Shown: positions 19,316 through 30,009 of the stretch, one piece after another | Position numbering within the stretch: the stretch's first letter is position 1 | How the letters are laid out: each line of letters begins with the position of its first letter | Assembly: GCA_013176395.1 (NCBI GenBank) | Contig: JABMLP010000003.1 | Location: 1,612,001 to 1,676,000, forward strand | Direction: 5' to 3' | Length of the DNA stretch: 64,000 nt | Source: Venturia oleaginea | Taxonomy: Eukaryota > Ascomycota > Dothideomycetes > Venturiales > Venturiaceae | Notes under the pieces: generated by a model | Databases searched by the model: none | What the model was told of the DNA's origin: nothing | Seen by the model: only the letters and a program-made list of their open reading frames with translations | Made by a program: the position numbers and the translations under genes

Positions 19316-20371
19316 GAATTGATCTCGTATGAGGCCGCTTGGAGGAGTCTGTAGTGAAAGGTTCCTTTGACTGTTGAAGGTACTTGCGATTGGAGCTTAT
19401 AGCAGATAAAGTCCTTGAAGTGAGAGTCCTTGGTACGAGAGTCCTTAATACGAGAGTCCTTAATACGAGAGTCCTTAATACGAGAGTCCTTAATACGAGA
19501 GTCCTTAATACGAGAGTCCTTAATATAAGGGTCCTTAATGCGAGAGTCCTTCACCTCCGGCTGCACCCCTGTCACATCCTCGACATCATTACAAAGCGTC
19601 ACCTCATAAAAAGTATACGGGCAGCATCCAAATCCAAATTCTTATTCAATCCCTCCACACAACAAAATGGATTGGTTCCGCTCATGTACTCTCCCCTCCT
19701 CCCTCGATCATAAGGATCACGCTGATAGAAAATAGCACCAACAATCACAACAGCGCGAACGCCCCAAAACGCCGGCGCAGAATTAAAACCAAAAGGCGAT
19801 GCGGCGGCCGCGGTAAAGGTATGACTACCTCCCCCAATCCTCCTCCAAGCCTCCCCCATTCCACCCTCTCCTCGAACCTCCCACACAATTCCACACCGCC
19901 AAATACAAAAACACTAGCTAATAAGATATATTGAATAGCCCTGCTGCGTATGCAAAGACGAAAAATCCGCCCGAGACGAATGCATGCTCTTCTCCCGCTC
20001 CGACAACCCGCAGGAAGAATGCCAGAGTATGGTTGAGAAGTATAAGGTGTGTATGAGGGGGTTTGGATTCGAGACGCATTAGACACCCTACTGAGGAAAG
20101 TTTGGGAGGATGAGGAGGATGGGGCGGAAATGTAGGAAGGGAAAGAGATGTACGATTATGGCGGCATTGCAGGCGCATTGGAATTCACATGGAGTAAGCA
20201 GACGGTCGCGCATCGTTAGATGAAGGAGGAGATGTACGTTGTGTACAAGATGCTTGTTGAATAGAGATGTATGATACACGCTCGAAATGCTACATTACAG
20301 ATTCCGCTCCTCCAAAGCTTCTCATCTACCTGGGGTATATCGCAACTCAAATCCCATGAAATCCTGCAAAA
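19316..20371. other. Region between LTR and ALG6, possible decayed gene
   Basis: Apart from the minisatellite, minus-strand frames at 20178-19918 (hydrophobic, MRLESKPPHTHLILLNHTLA) and 19886-19599 (ending ARILFMR) could be pieces of one small membrane-protein gene broken by a TAG at 19918-19920 and frame changes. I do not recognise a family, and splice sites joining them are not clear. They may equally be chance frames. Confidence 0.3.
19411..19552. repeat. 15-bp tandem repeat, about nine copies
   Basis: Unit ACGAGAGTCCTTAAT, with variant outer copies (GGTACG, ATAAGG, ATGCG). There are no spacers, so it is a minisatellite and not a CRISPR array. Confidence 0.92.
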
Positions 20372-22228
20372 TCAGACTTTCTTAATCTTCTCCTCTACTC
20401 TCTTTTGGCCACTCCTAGAGTATAATCCCCACAAACACCAAAGATAGCAAATTCCAAAGCCAGCTGCCCCAATAAGAACATTAGCCACGACCCACAGATC
20501 AGGCTTGTTTTTTGGTGGCTCTACAAACGCCTCGGCAAAATGCCATGCAACCATGCATGCATAAAACCCAAGATGCAGTAGCTTGGTGAACATGTTCAGA
20601 CGACCTTTCTCCGCGTTCCCGTACGCCGAGAAAGAGGTTGGAGGAAGACCGAGAAGATATGCCCAGAGAAGTGTAAGCACAAAATATGGGATACGAAGTT
20701 CGTCCCTTTTGAGAAGTGGGAACATCGTCCATGAAGCGAGCATATTTGCAAAACCGACCCAGGCGCGAATAGATGGTGTGAGGCCTCTGTGTCCGGCGAG
20801 AAGTAGTGTCGTTGGTAGTAATGGTAACAACACATTCTTCTCATGCACTTGGTAAGAGCATAAAAAGAATGCCCACGCTACTGTTGCGAAACCCCATGGC
20901 AGTAATTCTCTATTTGGTCTGAACAAGAGAATGAGGCAGGGAGGGAGGATCGCGGTGGATGTTGCGATAAGGGCGGCGCGCTGGACTAGAGAGCTTGGGT
21001 AGACGTGAAGTTTGTGGAAAGTATGAAGGGCGCACCAGAGGTTCGCGACTTTGTCTTCAAAGAGGCCGCGAGCGAAGGGGAAGATGCGGTGGATGGATTG
21101 GGTGAGTTGGAGGAGGACTGGGTAGTACCAGGCTTTTCCGTCAAGTGGGAATTTTTGGAGAAGAGCGTCGAGGAGAGGGGGGGTTTGGACCATGCCGACA
21201 GTGACGCCATTTCGGGCGTCGTTCAATGTGCCTAGGATGAGAGGTGCGAAAAGGAGAGCGAAGGCGATGAGTGTGCAGATTGCTATTCTGATGAGACGCG
21301 GGAGATTGACACGTGGGGACATGCAACTTCCGAGCATATATGCAAAGACCGCCGGCGCATAGAAAAGTGCCATTTGCTTGAACCCCAAACAACACACGAA
21401 GTCAAAGCATGCCAATCCATATTTTCCATTCATCAGGTTGACCATGCATGCTGTAGCAAATCCGAGCATGACAGTATTGTATTGGAAGTGTCCATGATCG
21501 ATGAGAATGGCCGCAGGTTGCATAAGAATAGCAACAAGAGCGATATATCCTTCCAAATGGTTCACTCCTTGTGAATGTGTAAAGCGACGAACAAACACAA
21601 CCGTGGCTGGGATGTAGATGAGGTATTCGGACACGAGGGCAGTCGCTCGCATGTAGACCTTGAGAAGATGGTCTTCGTTTCCACGAGATGAGTACAATGC
21701 AAACCATGAGGGATTGATAAAAGAGCCACTACAGAAGTTAGCTATACAATGCTACGTGCCTTTGCATACAACTTGCATCTTTCCAAGTACCCAACTATGA
21801 TATGCGGTCAGGGGAGGATAGTCCAAGCCCCAGTATTGGAGGTTATAAAAGTACCATCGCAAAATAGGGAGGTTTGTGGTGATTTCCATCCAGTGTCTTT
21901 GAGCTTCAAAGTCCCCATGCATCGGTGGTTTCTGGAATCCTAAAAAAGTTATTAGTGAAGGAATCGAACTGTATGCTCGCCAACACCCACCAGAGTATCC
22001 CCAATATCCAGTCGCCCATCTGAAGAGCCCAACTACCATCAAAATACACGGAAGAGCAATCCATGCTGAGACTGAGCCTTTGGCTGGCCAGAGAAAAGCT
22101 GCCAGGGGAAATGCTGGAGCTTTCGTTGCTCCTGTGGCATCGACCGTAGAGTTTCCTTGAATGGATCCAGAGATATCATCGATCTTACGCCGTCGACGGG
22201 GTTTTCTCGAGGTATGTGGAGAAGACAT
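20372..22228 (-). CDS. ALG6: ALG6 dolichyl-phosphate glucose alpha-1,3-glucosyltransferase
   Basis: CDS complement(20372..21728, 21777..21939, 21991..22228), 585 aa. The ER multi-spanning enzyme adds the first glucose to Man9GlcNAc2-PP-dolichol in N-glycan precursor synthesis. The luminal signature [14 protein letters not shown], then [21 protein letters not shown], is diagnostic of the ALG6/ALG8 family and closer to ALG6 as I know it. Many hydrophobic helices follow, and the protein ends in a basic tail (EEKIKKV). Intron 1 (21940-21990) is 51 nt, in frame and without a stop. Intron 2 (21729-21776) is 48 nt with a GC donor (GCAAGT); only this choice gives the expected [12 protein letters not shown]. 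It is divergently transcribed from the nucleolin-like gene. Confidence 0.93.
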
Positions 22229-22535
22229 GATTGAGCCCCGCTGGCATGAGTTGAATGTTGTCTTCCAACTAGCTCGAGCTGCGGGTTAGCTTGTCAAGAT
22301 CACGTGAGGACCCTGAAAATCGAAAAGTGGATTCGACTTTTTTGCGCTAAGATAAAAAATCTCGGCCTTTAAAAGTAGAGCTTCTTCCCAGACACACTCT
22401 CCCTCCAACATCAACCAACATCAACTTCTATAAATCTTCTACATCTTCGTTTCAGAGGCTCATTCATACTCAGGCAACTACAAGAGCTTCATTACAGCTC
22501 AGCAATACAGAGGGCATAGTTCCAAACGCAAATAC
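22229..22535. promoter_or_regulatory. Divergent promoter, ALG6 and nucleolin-like gene
   Basis: The spacer between the two divergent genes contains a TTTAAAAG element near 22369 and a pyrimidine-rich CTCCCTCC stretch near 22400, typical of fungal ribosome-biogenesis gene promoters. Non-coding exon 1 of the nucleolin-like gene probably starts around 22390. Exact start sites are inferred. Confidence 0.45.
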
Positions 22536-22959
22536 GTGAGGGGTTCGTCACTGTCGGCTTTTTCCATTCCTTGGTAGCATATCCTGCGCACTGCTCTAGC
22601 CAGCAGCTGCGACAGTCGATCAAGTGGGCTTGAGGGTATTCTGAGGGCACATTGTCTTACACCTAGTCCTCGGCGCATTGTGGGAACACAGGCCTTGGAC
22701 GTCAGTCAATTCTTGAGGGCTTGTGGGCTATGGCTCTGAGTGTACTAGAGAATCTGAGGGTTTTGAACATCGCATCGGATCGAGCGAGAGTTGCGCAGAT
22801 GGCTTTGCGCTGTCTGCACTTCACTCAGCGAGGGCTTGTCTCTATCAAGATGACATACAGCCAGACCTTACCACCGCTCATTTGCCTCCGCGCATTTGAG
22901 CTGTTCCTACCCATTTCCCAATATTTGTAGCTCCTTCAGCATGCTAACTTTTTGAACAG
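22536..22959 (+). other. Predicted 424-nt intron in the 5' UTR of the nucleolin-like gene
   Basis: Donor GTGAGG at 22536, branch point TGCTAAC near 22942 and acceptor TTGAACAG ending at 22959 lie just before the ATG at 22972. It is much longer than the other introns of this window. Long 5'-UTR introns are common in highly expressed fungal genes. I looked for a box C/D snoRNA (TGATGA/CTGA) and saw none. An H/ACA RNA cannot be excluded by eye. Confidence 0.6.
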
Positions 22960-22971
22960 AAACCAGTCAAA

Positions 22972-24506
22972 ATGGGCAAGACCAAGGAAATGAAGAAGGA
23001 GAAGAAGTCCAGCAAGGTCGACTCGGTTAAGGCCGGTCGCGTCGCCAAGCCAGTTGCTCCAGTCGTCAAGGCCGCTGCTCCAGTCAAGGCTTCCAAGAAG
23101 GACAAGAAGTCCAAAAAGGTGAAAGAGCCAACACCCGAGCGAAGTTCACCATCCGAGTCTGAGGAAGAATCCTCCGATAATGAGTCGAGCGAATCTGAAT
23201 CCGAAGCCGAAGCTGCTGTTCCTGCACCCAAGAAGAACAGCGTTAACGGTACCAAAAAGGGTGCCACTCCACCCAGCTCCTATGACAGCTCCGATGCCGA
23301 CAGCTCCGACAGCGACTCATCCGACTCCGAGGTGGAGGCTCCAAAAGCCGCCGCAAAGACCAACAGTGCAAAGAAGGTCGTTGCCGCCCCAGCTGCTGAC
23401 AGCGACTCCGACTCGTCCGACTCCGACTCCGACTCTGAGGAGGAGAAGAAGCCTGTTGTCAAGGCCAACGGCGTAGCCAAGAAGGTGAGATATATCGCGC
23501 TTCAATTATATGCGTCTAATTAACACAGTTCCAGGCTGCCTCCTCCGATTCTGATTCCTCCTCCGATTCTGACTCCAACTCCGATGCTCATTCCGACTCC
23601 AGCGATGACTCTTCCGACGATAAGGAGGAGGAAACAAAGGCTGCTCCTGAGCCACCAAGTAAGAAGCGCAAGGCATTGGACGAGTCTCCATTCGCCGCAA
23701 AGAAGGCAAAGTCCGAGGGCGCCGCACCTGATGCTGCTCCGGTCGCCAACCTCTTTGTCGGCAACTTGTCATGGAATGTCGACGAGGCCATGCTCCAGGC
23801 CGAGTTCGAGGAATTCGGTGAATGCAGCACTCGCATTGTGACTGACCGCGAGTCTGGTCGCTCAAAGGGATTCGGATATGTCGAGTTCACCAAAGCTGAT
23901 GATGCCGCCAAGGCATACGCTGCTAAGCAAGGTGCCTCCCTTGATGGCCGCGAGCTCAACGTCGACTTCAGCACTCCTCGCCCACCAAAGAACAACGACG
24001 CCAACGGCTTCGCAGCTGCCCGTGCCGGCAAGTTCGGTGACCAGCGCAGCGCACCATCCAACACCCTCTTCCTTGGTAACGTATCCTTCGAGGCCAACAA
24101 TGAGCTTGTCATGGAGACCTTCCAACCATACGGTACCATCAGCCGTGTCTCCCTCCCAACTGACCGTGAGAGTGGTAACTTGAAGGGTTTCGGATACGTT
24201 GACTTCGATTCCGTCGAGGAGGCCACTGCTGCTCTCGAGGCTTGCAACGGTGTTGACATTGCCGGTCGTCGCATCCGTGTCGACTTCGCTGGACCTCGCC
24301 CAGACAACGGCGGTGGAGAGCGTGGTGGACGCGGTGGATTCGGTGGCCGTGGTGGCGGACGCGGCGGTGGACGTGGCCGTGGAGGTGACCGCGGTGGCTT
24401 CCGTGGCCGTGGTGGACCACGAGGAGGTCGTGGTGGATTCAACTCCAACTCGACCAACCGAGGTGGTTTCGGAGACTTCAAGGGACAGAAGAAGACCTTC
24501 GAGTAA
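22972..24506 (+). CDS. Nucleolin-like RRM/RGG protein (Nsr1/Gar2 type)
   Basis: CDS join(22972..23484, 23535..24506), 494 aa. The N-terminal third is a Lys-rich start followed by Ser/Asp/Glu acidic tracts, as in Nsr1, Gar2 and nucleolin. RRM1 (about residues 240-320) has NLFVGNLSWN (RNP2) and SKGFGYVEF (RNP1). RRM2 (about 347-427) has NTLFLGNVSFE and LKGFGYVDF. A Gly-Arg-rich RGG tail follows. The family works in pre-rRNA processing and 40S assembly in the nucleolus. The 50-nt intron has two in-frame acceptors six bases apart (ACAG and TTCCAG), so a two-residue (Phe-Gln) difference is possible. Large antisense frames in the repetitive regions are shadows. Confidence 0.94.
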
Positions 24507-24901
24507 ATCGTCGGCTCTTTCTCCTTGTTCATTGATACCCATTTGACGCTTACGATGAGGGCTTTGGCTTTGTAATATCACGACCGGTGGGCATATGTCG
24601 CATGCAGTCCTGATGTCCTTCACAGGATGAGGTTCTTTGATTGACATCAAAAAAGTTTGTGGGCTTAGTGGGTTGGCGTTGGCTTTGATTTTCGACGTCT
24701 CGTTGTTGACTCAGTTTCGGTTCGTACTTGCTGGATGGGATGGATACACACAGCGTTGGCTACGGCGCTCGCCAGTGTATGTATTCTTCGTAAGTTTCAT
24801 ATCCCCCGTCCTGTATTCTTCTGATGCTTCACGGCATTGGACATGATGAGATAAAATTCTATACGTATATCTTTGCTATAGCAATGAAAACATGTTCTAT
24901 A
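24507..24901. other. Nucleolin-like gene 3' flank
   Basis: Likely 3' UTR and spacer up to the MITE. No gene is supported here. Confidence 0.5.
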
Positions 24902-25239
24902 ACGTATTCCACCACCGAGCCGGCCACTTTTCCTTGGCACGACCAACTCATATTACGCCTCTTCAATTTTATCGCTATCAACAATAGATTCCAAGTCTGT
25001 CGTGCTGCTATCTGATTCAGAAGATATCTCAATATCCTTTTTACACCTTCGCGCATTGTGCCCAGGCTTTGAAATTGGCCAGAGGTATAGGCAGGCCTGA
25101 AGAGCGAGATCAATTCTGCCTTCTTCTTGAACGGCTATCGCGTTGCGTTGTTGAGACATTGCGTGTTGAAGAGGATAAGGGCTGTGCCAAGGAAAAGTGG
25201 CCGGCTTGGTGGTGTGGCCGGCTCGGTGGTGGAATACGT
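24902..25239 (-). mobile_element. 338-bp MITE of the Fot1/Pogo-type element
   Basis: Ends ACGTATTCCACCACCGAGCC and its inverse, flanked by TA on both sides (24900-24901 and 25240-25241). The terminal inverted repeats are about 35-40 bp with a TGGCCGGC motif. On the minus strand it keeps the first codons of a transposase (MSQQRNAIAVQEEGRIDLAL) fused to the last ones (GHNARRCKKDIEISSES), the same protein ends as in the element at 42745-44230. It is therefore a deletion derivative of that family and non-autonomous. Confidence 0.88.
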
Positions 25240-25272
25240 TAACTATAATCTTTGTGTCTTTGTTTTCCACAT

Positions 25273-25875
25273 TTAGATCTTAATTCCATCTCTGGATGGT
25301 GCCTGGATGGTGCCCTTGATCATGCTGCTTGGTATGTGGTGCAGAACCAGCCACTCGTGCTTGTCATTGTTGACTTGATCAATATTCGGGAGATGCTGTC
25401 GCAAGTCTGGTGTTGACATGAAAATGGCTTGGTCTTTTCCACCTTCAGTATTCCTCGATGCCGCTGTCCAGTATGGAACCTTAACCTCCATGATGCGATC
25501 CACGTCAGTCAACAAAAATTCCATGTCGAAAGCGGCGCTTTTCCACCCGTCCGTGTCGGGTTCGATCACCATGATTTCAACATTTCGACGCCCCCTTCTC
25601 ACATGTACGCGAGCGCGTTCGATTGCTTTGTCTTCATCTTCGCGTTAGTATTCGCCACTGGTATCACTATGAAAGACTTTCTTACCTAAATTATCGAACA
25701 CGGAAATGTAGGGACTTGGTTACCATGGTCGCGCGTCCCAGGTTAGGTGGCTGTTTATTCTCTGTGCGTTTATGATGTGATCGGTGCGCATGTTGTAATG
25801 TGAGTCGAGGCCTGTGTTTGGGCTGTAAGATGTGTGGGATGAGGAGTCTTGGACGCGATAGAATGTGGGAGACAT
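25273..25875 (-). pseudogene. Fungal DUF-type protein, two nonsense codons
   Basis: From ATG at 25875 one frame runs 201 codons to 25273. It reads MSPTFYRVQDSSSHTSYSP, ARPW(stop)PSPYISVFDNL, SGEY(stop)REDEDKAIERA and ends EWLVLHHIPSSMIKGTI. Both stops (25720-25722 and 25645-25647) are TAA where CAA would restore a smooth protein. The pattern is like small fungal proteins that begin with an RV-x-D segment and end in a WLVLHHIP-type strand, which I associate loosely with DUF7587-like families. The function is unknown. The MITE at 24902-25239 lies 33 bp beyond its stop. Confidence 0.6.
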
Positions 25876-26728
25876 TTTGGGCTATGGAGACGGGGATGTT
25901 GTGGACGAAGTGGATGGGGATGGGCTTTTTAGGTGGTATATGTTAGTTCGGTATGTTTGTATGAATAAAAGAGATTGGATTGTTATTTGGTTGTGAGAGA
26001 AGCACAACGAGGATAGAGTATTTGCCTGATAGTATCACGGATGCTTCGACCTTTTTTGTTTTCTCTACCTTTCAAGATTTGCTTTTATTTAGTGGTTTTG
26101 CATTGGTATCTCACGTTTATTGATGTGTACTATGATCGAATGCGAGGGAAAGCACGATAGATATGCTGAGGTCTGTAGATGGAGTATAGCTAATTCCGTG
26201 ATACCACTTCGGACACTGGTTCTCCGTTGATTGAGTATCAAAAATTGCAGAGCGTATACATGCAGAATCATGCCGTCAGCGTTTAGATGACTTGATATCA
26301 CGCCAAGTTGCCGAATCTTCACTCATGCTGTATATGTACCAAGGCCTGCATATATTCACCAAAGGCATCTGCACAAACGAGTGTGCTGACGACGACTATG
26401 TGTCCCTCTGTTATTACTGATGTTGTAGCGAGACGCTAAAATCTTTAGCTTCGCGCCGGCTGTCAATTGGCGAAGCCACGTCCATTCCTTAAAAGGGAAT
26501 TCCATTTGAAAAGGCAAACAATCTCAGCTGAATTTGAGACTACAGCAGTAAGCTGCTAAATCCCAAAATTCGATGATGTACTTGAATACTGCACTGCAGT
26601 TCAAGCGTTATCGCGTGTGATCATCATACGAGAGTATATAATGGACAAAATTTACGCAAGCTGAGTGGGCTCGTAGAATAGAAGACTTCTTCCTTCTCAA
26701 GTCGAAGTCCGACACTTCACGCTGCAAT
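25876..26728. other. Intergenic region, orphan-gene promoter
   Basis: No gene is supported. It is AT-rich in 25980-26300. A TATA-like GTATATAATG lies near 26634, about 95 bp before the ATG of the next gene, and is its likely promoter element. Confidence 0.5.
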
Positions 26729-28357
26729 ATGAAGCCACATATCCCAAAAGAAATGTTACCTCCTCCGTCGTCACCGTGTCTCCAGGCATACATCAATTGG
26801 GTCGAAACATGGCATTCGCAGCCAGTCATGAACACCGTGAAGTCGGACATAATCCTGGAAGATATTGCAGCAAAGATTGTTCGCGGCCCGGTTGATCCAA
26901 CGCTTTTGGCAGAGGTCATTGCCAAATTCCAACAGGATGCCAAAACCCGTTCGGTCAGCATTGGGGGTGAAATCGCGCCCACCTGTGACGACACCGATCT
27001 ACTGTCCGCCACTTTCGATCCTCGGGTAGAATGCGATTGCGATGGTCTAAACCCGACTGAAGAAAAAGTACTGCTATGCCACGCACGGGAGTTTGCTGGG
27101 TCCAGATGCAAGGCAGTTGAAACGATGTGGAGGAAATCTGACATGGTTATTGACAGGGGCGGAGAGTGCAACGGACATGGCATCTTCACGGCGGAAATGC
27201 TACGAGAGGGGGTTCAAGAACTCACCTTGATCAATACGGATATACAACCTCCAGCTGGAACATGCTTTTCGACTACCGTCGATGTTATCGAAGCGCCCGA
27301 TCGAAGGCGTAACGACCAGGTGGACTCTGCCAAAGATGTGTTTTCCAAAGGATTTCCAACATTTGAGGATCTCAAAATGTCCGCCGATGCGAAATGGTTC
27401 GTTGGTATAGCGAGTGGAGCTTCGAATTGCGACCCAGGAATATCCAGAGCCATGGCCGATGCAGCCAATGATATTATCATTGGGGACTATTGTGAAGCGG
27501 CAGATCCTCGAACCTTGGCACTTCTGCAAGACACTGGTGTTGCCGCGTTTGCTTTTCTCAAACTATGTCAATTGGCTGGCGTCATCGACGATTGGCACCT
27601 GGATATTCTAGCTGCCGGCTCAGTCCATTTCCGCGTCCTCTCCTACTACAGAGATCATGCCAGACCCAGACTTTCAAAGGCGTTCCATGGAAGCAATTTG
27701 AGCAGTCTAGAAGCACAGAGACATACCGACCTTGGCATTGCTTCACCGATTGTCATCGCCTCAATGGCGTCTGGTCAAAAGCTCAGTGGCCAAGAATATC
27801 GGAAACTCTGCAGAGCATGTGTGTTCCTCAACGACTTCTTTGACATTCGCAGCGACGCCACTCGCGGGCAGCGAGAGAATCCAATAATCCGAGGAGTACG
27901 AGGGAATGTGTGCGAATATCTTTCTGGCATGATGATCGAGTGCATAGAACTCGTCACCGATTTGGTCTCCTCAAAAACGCCAGCAGGGCTGGTAGTCCTC
28001 GGCTTCACAAATTGGGGGCTTCTGGCTTCGCATCACAAAGCTTATGAGATTGTGACAGGCGTGAAGCAAGTCGAAGGAGTCGAGTTGTGCGACTATGGTG
28101 GAATGGAAGCATATTCGAACTTGTTATCAGCTTTGGAGCCATTAGGAATGACGGAAGGGACCCGGCCTGACATAAGAATGAAGCGTGCGGAGCTTGAGTT
28201 GCGTTACTCCAAAGCTCGCTTGTCGCACGAGACTCATTTGGCATGGCTGGCCGATACTGCTCGCACGCTGTTGCATCCTCGCAATTTTCGTGCCATGATT
28301 GACGTGGCTCATTTCAGATGGGTTGGCTGCACAGGAGATGTCGATTATTGCCCTTGA
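26729..28357 (+). CDS. Orphan 542-aa enzyme-like protein with NDxxD motif
   Basis: Single-exon frame with a clear ATG and an upstream TATA. I do not recognise the family with certainty. The most telling segment is CVFLNDFFDIRSDATRGQRE (about residues 370-390), an acidic N-D-x-x-D motif in an alpha-helical context followed by VRGNVCEYLSGMMIECIE. This resembles the second half of fungal terpenoid-synthase-like or prenyl-diphosphate-binding proteins. There is no signal peptide and no transmembrane segment; N- and C-terminal parts are Cys-containing and mixed alpha. No prenyltransferase, P450 or transporter lies next to it, so a biosynthetic cluster is not supported. Other possibilities remain open. 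Confidence 0.75.
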   Translation: MKPHIPKEMLPPPSSPCLQAYINWVETWHSQPVMNTVKSDIILEDIAAKIVRGPVDPTLLAEVIAKFQQDAKTRSVSIGGEIAPTCDDTDLLSATFDPRVECDCDGLNPTEEKVLLCHAREFAGSRCKAVETMWRKSDMVIDRGGECNGHGIFTAEMLREGVQELTLINTDIQPPAGTCFSTTVDVIEAPDRRRNDQVDSAKDVFSKGFPTFEDLKMSADAKWFVGIASGASNCDPGISRAMADAANDIIIGDYCEAADPRTLALLQDTGVAAFAFLKLCQLAGVIDDWHLDILAAGSVHFRVLSYYRDHARPRLSKAFHGSNLSSLEAQRHTDLGIASPIVIASMASGQKLSGQEYRKLCRACVFLNDFFDIRSDATRGQRENPIIRGVRGNVCEYLSGMMIECIELVTDLVSSKTPAGLVVLGFTNWGLLASHHKAYEIVTGVKQVEGVELCDYGGMEAYSNLLSALEPLGMTEGTRPDIRMKRAELELRYSKARLSHETHLAWLADTARTLLHPRNFRAMIDVAHFRWVGCTGDVDYCP

Positions 28358-28974
28358 TATGATGATAGCAGGGCAAGTGGAGATTTTCTTGGTGGGAACG
28401 ACGTTGTCGGTCTGTTAGCCGCTTCCCCAAAGTAGATAGATCATGAAGTAATGAAACAAAGCTCAATCCAAGTACCATCGAGTCCGAGGTGACTGTTCCT
28501 ATAGATGGCAGTGACCTAGCATCTGGTGCGTGAGGGAATGGTGTGTAAGTGGAATGGAAAGGGTAAGTTAGTGGCTGTGGTGTAGGTGAACAGATTATGT
28601 CAGCGATAAGTGATCTTAGGATAACTACACGTGATGCAAAACCGACTATGTCAGCACTGATCCGATCCTGATCACTAAGCATGCATTCTGTCCACACCAA
28701 CCCAAATGCGATGTAGGAACTTTGCTAACAGCATATCGAGCCTACCAAGCCTTGTGCTTGAACGGCTTGCCATATATCACTGATCAAAATCTAGACGTAG
28801 TCTGATACTTTCCCTTCGATCCCGGAAAGACATAGCATCGGAATAACTCATCATTACGTTCATTGCTAAAGGTCAAAATATGGGGTATCGAACATAACAA
28901 AGATCCCAGTCTCTCTCCCAAAAATCAAATCATACGCCTTTCCATCCACCCATTACGAACCAATTCATCCTCTC
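28358..28974. other. Convergent spacer, no gene
   Basis: Spacer between the 3' ends of the orphan gene (+) and the SUR7-like gene (-). Only short unsupported frames occur here. Confidence 0.5.
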
Positions 28975-30009
28975 TCACTGGTATTGTTTGACACTCTCCC
29001 TCTTCCTTCCTCTAAAACATCCAGCAAAACCCAGGATACTGCAGATGAGCATGAGTGCCGTAGCCGCCCACGTTAATCCTAAGAATCCAGTTCCTCGGTC
29101 CGCGCTTACGCCGATTGGTTCGCCGTATTTGTCTATGACGGAATTGCCTTTGACTGCAACGGCAGTGGTGATGGCACTTGCGATACCAAGCGTAAGGAAG
29201 GCCATTACTGCTGTAAATATTTCGATTGAGGCAGAGAGACGGCCTCCTGATAACATCCAGAATGCTGCAGCGAGGATAGTCAGGAAGGCGAACACGATCC
29301 CTATGCAGTAAAGCACAAAGGCTACTTTCATAGCAAGCCTAAGCGCTCTGACACCCTTCTCCAAATCAGCTGGCCAGTTTAGATCGGCCAACGTGATGGA
29401 TACGCCTGACTCATTTAAGGATTTATGGAGAGCGGCTGTAGGATCAAAAGGCGAACATCGCTGTTTGATTTGAGCAGGTTGTGACATTTTTGTGGATGTT
29501 TGAGGCTTTGACGGTGGCGTTGCGAACGGCTTGAGGTGTGTAGGAGCCGTAGCAGTAATCGAGGAGATGGGCGGAGTAGAAATCCTTGAGACCGAGGTCT
29601 TTGGCGAGGGAGTTTGCGAAGTTGTTTAGGTCGGATTCTAGTTCCTGGTGAAAGTTAGTAAAAGTGTAAAGGTAGTGGGAGAAATGTGTATTGTGTCCTG
29701 TGGGCGGAGGAAGTATGTTTGGAAAAGTCTTACATTGACGAAAGGATCCGTTAAGTTGTGGGACAATGCGCTAATTGGATTGTCAGAGGAGGAGGAGGAT
29801 GTGGTGTTGATGAGATTCTGGCCGATTCTGGAGGTATTGAGCTGGTATGATAATTAGCAGACTGTATTTGCGCCAACGCGTAGCAAACTCACAGTAAGAA
29901 TTGAATAGCTCTCCAAGAAATTCGGTTTCGAGCCTGCGAACAGACATAGGAAGCCCAATATTAAAGCTCCAATCGAGAGCAGGATGGGGACGATAGGTAA
30001 GAGTCTCAT
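28975..30009 (-). pseudogene. SUR7/PalI-family membrane protein with +1 frameshift
   Basis: Exons 29893-30009, 29734-29841 and 28975-29644, joined by introns 29842-29892 and 29645-29733 with GT-AG borders, give about 297 aa. There is an N-terminal membrane segment (LLPIVPILLSIGALILGFLC), an extracellular loop with several N-glycosylation sequons and Cys residues, and three further helices near the C-terminus, the SUR7/PalI layout of eisosome or pH-sensing membrane proteins. The frame shifts by one base in a TTTT run at 29446-29449: TCSNQTAMFAF must continue as DPTAALHKSLNESG in the next frame. The shift is either real inactivation or a one-base sequence error. All else looks intact. Confidence 0.75.

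Noticed and set aside
19411..19552. CRISPR-like array
   Set aside because: Contiguous 15-bp repeats without spacers, in a eukaryotic genome. The same holds for 49761-49876.
21940..21990. tRNA-like AGTTCGATTC sequence on the minus strand
   Set aside because: It lies in ALG6 intron 1 and has no cloverleaf partners.
23588..24650. Long antisense frames (up to 314 codons) opposite the nucleolin-like gene
   Set aside because: They arise from the Gly/Arg and Ser/Asp codon repeats of the real gene and have low-complexity Pro/Ser/Thr content.
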